A stretch of DNA of 6,492 nt, taken from positions 1 to 6,492 of the forward strand of contig DMPF01000009.1 of assembly GCA_003456095.1 (NCBI GenBank). Reading direction: 5' to 3'. This document shows positions 6,003-6,492 of this stretch, one piece after another. The position numbers and the translations under genes are program-made. How positions within the stretch are numbered: position 1 is the first letter of the stretch; each line of letters starts with the position of its first letter. The notes beneath the pieces are model-generated. The model saw nothing but the letters and a program-made list of their open reading frames with translations, was not told where the DNA came from and did no database searches. This DNA is from Bacillota bacterium (lineage in GTDB: Bacteria > Bacillota > Dethiobacteria > DTU022 > UBA8154).

Positions 6003-6492
6003 TTACAGTACAAGGAGTCCCAAAAAAACCATTTCCTTTTCCGGGGGCCACTGAAGAGGAATGTTTTTTTTTCTTGCCAGTAAGGTCAAATCAATACCCA
6101 GCCCTTCCGGGCTTGGCCTTGCCCTGTAAGGATGCCTGCAGGGCTCACCCAGAGGTGCACAACTTGGGCAAAGCTTGCAACCCCCTACCACCAGGCCCAT
6201 GGCACGGTAATATCCCCTGGTCCAGCATATTTTTTCCATTTGCCCCACTGTTTCCAATAATATCATTTCAATTTTATCTGCTTCCTCCCGTTTTACTGCA
6301 GGGCATTTTAATACTGCCAGGTAACCCCAGGAAAAGTATTTTAAGGCAGCCCGGATTTCATTTAGCGGAGGAAGGTTTGGCGGGCAGATCCTACAGTTAC
6401 CATAATACTCACACTGCGGTACCAGACATTTCAGCCTGACTCCTTCATGTACAGGTATTTCCTTTATTTTCAAGGGGACTAAATATATACCA
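6003..6492 (-). CDS. DUF2284-like cysteine-rich putative metal-binding protein, N-terminus cut by the window edge
   Basis: Counting from an in-frame TTG at 6473, 156 residues are visible. The frame is open to the right edge, and that TTG has no ribosome site. Family members usually have some residues before the first cysteine block, so the gene probably starts outside the window. Two cysteine clusters are clear: C16, C21, C27 and C30 (the last in CRICPP) and C99, C102, C105 and C112 (in GGCKLCPSC and EPCRHP). The RLKC-x-x-PxC and MCPP-like spacing is what I associate with DUF2284, predicted metal-binding proteins of anaerobes. The eight cysteines could hold one or two Fe-S clusters; this is inference. 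It ends in TAA, 14 nt before the ATPase ATG, so the two are co-transcribed. The biochemical role is unknown; an electron-transfer or metal-handling role beside a corrinoid system would fit. Confidence 0.75.
   Translation of the reverse strand, partial: GIYLVPLKIKEIPVHEGVRLKCLVPQCEYYGNCRICPPNLPPLNEIRAALKYFSWGYLAVLKCPAVKREEADKIEMILLETVGQMEKICWTRGYYRAMGLVVGGCKLCPSCAPLGEPCRHPYRARPSPEGLGIDLTLLARKKNIPLQWPPEKEMVFLGLLVL

Noticed and set aside
5989..6051. Longer ATPase start at 6051
   Set aside because: It would overlap the end of the DUF2284-like gene, lacks a ribosome site, and the extra residues do not resemble the family; GGAGG at 6000-5996 marks the ATG at 5988.
1..6492. CRISPR arrays, insertion sequences, rRNA genes or attachment sites
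   Set aside because: No regularly spaced repeats, transposase motifs, terminal repeats or RNA gene signatures were seen on either strand.

Overview
This 6.5 kb window is a gene-dense operon, with every supported gene on the minus strand, so transcription runs from high to low coordinates. Its core is a pyrrolysine-dependent trimethylamine methyltransferase system: a corrinoid protein (mttC), trimethylamine:corrinoid methyltransferase (mttB) with one in-frame amber codon at the conserved pyrrolysine site, and the pyrrolysine biosynthesis ligase pylC directly behind it. No other pyl gene (pylB, pylD, pylS, pylT) is visible here.

The host looks like an anaerobic bacterium, probably a Firmicutes-type methylotroph, acetogen or sulfate reducer. 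This is inference. It rests on strong GGAGG-type ribosome binding sites, frequent TTG/GTG starts, and free use of TAG as an ordinary stop: 3 of 7 visible gene ends use it, which would be unusual for a pyrrolysine-decoding methanogen. A methanogenic archaeon is less likely but not excluded.

Layout in order of transcription: (1) a DUF2284-like, cysteine-rich putative metal-binding protein, cut by the right edge (6492-6003); (2) a MoxR/CbbQ/NorQ-type AAA+ ATPase (5988-5086); (3) a von Willebrand factor A (VWA) protein with an intact metal-binding MIDAS motif (5044-4208); (4) mttC (4136-3486); (5) mttB (3466-1997, UAG at 2488-2486); (6) pylC (about 1980-811); (7) after a 124-nt gap with a promoter-like site, a small five-cysteine protein of unknown function (686-351); (8) the start of a protein resembling the N-terminus of QueG-like Fe-S/cobalamin proteins, cut by the left edge (about 221-1).

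How the parts may work together: MttB moves a methyl group from trimethylamine to the Co(I) corrinoid of MttC, and PylC helps make the amino acid without which MttB would be truncated at residue 326. Corrinoid proteins oxidise to inactive Co(II) and need reductive reactivation. MoxR-VWA pairs elsewhere (NorQ/NorD, CbbQ/CbbO) remodel or activate metalloenzymes. The MoxR-VWA pair plus the cysteine-rich DUF2284-like, small Cys and QueG-like proteins could therefore be an undescribed maturation or reactivation set for the methylamine system. That role is a hypothesis from gene order only; the acceptor methyltransferase and a RamA-type activase are not in the window.
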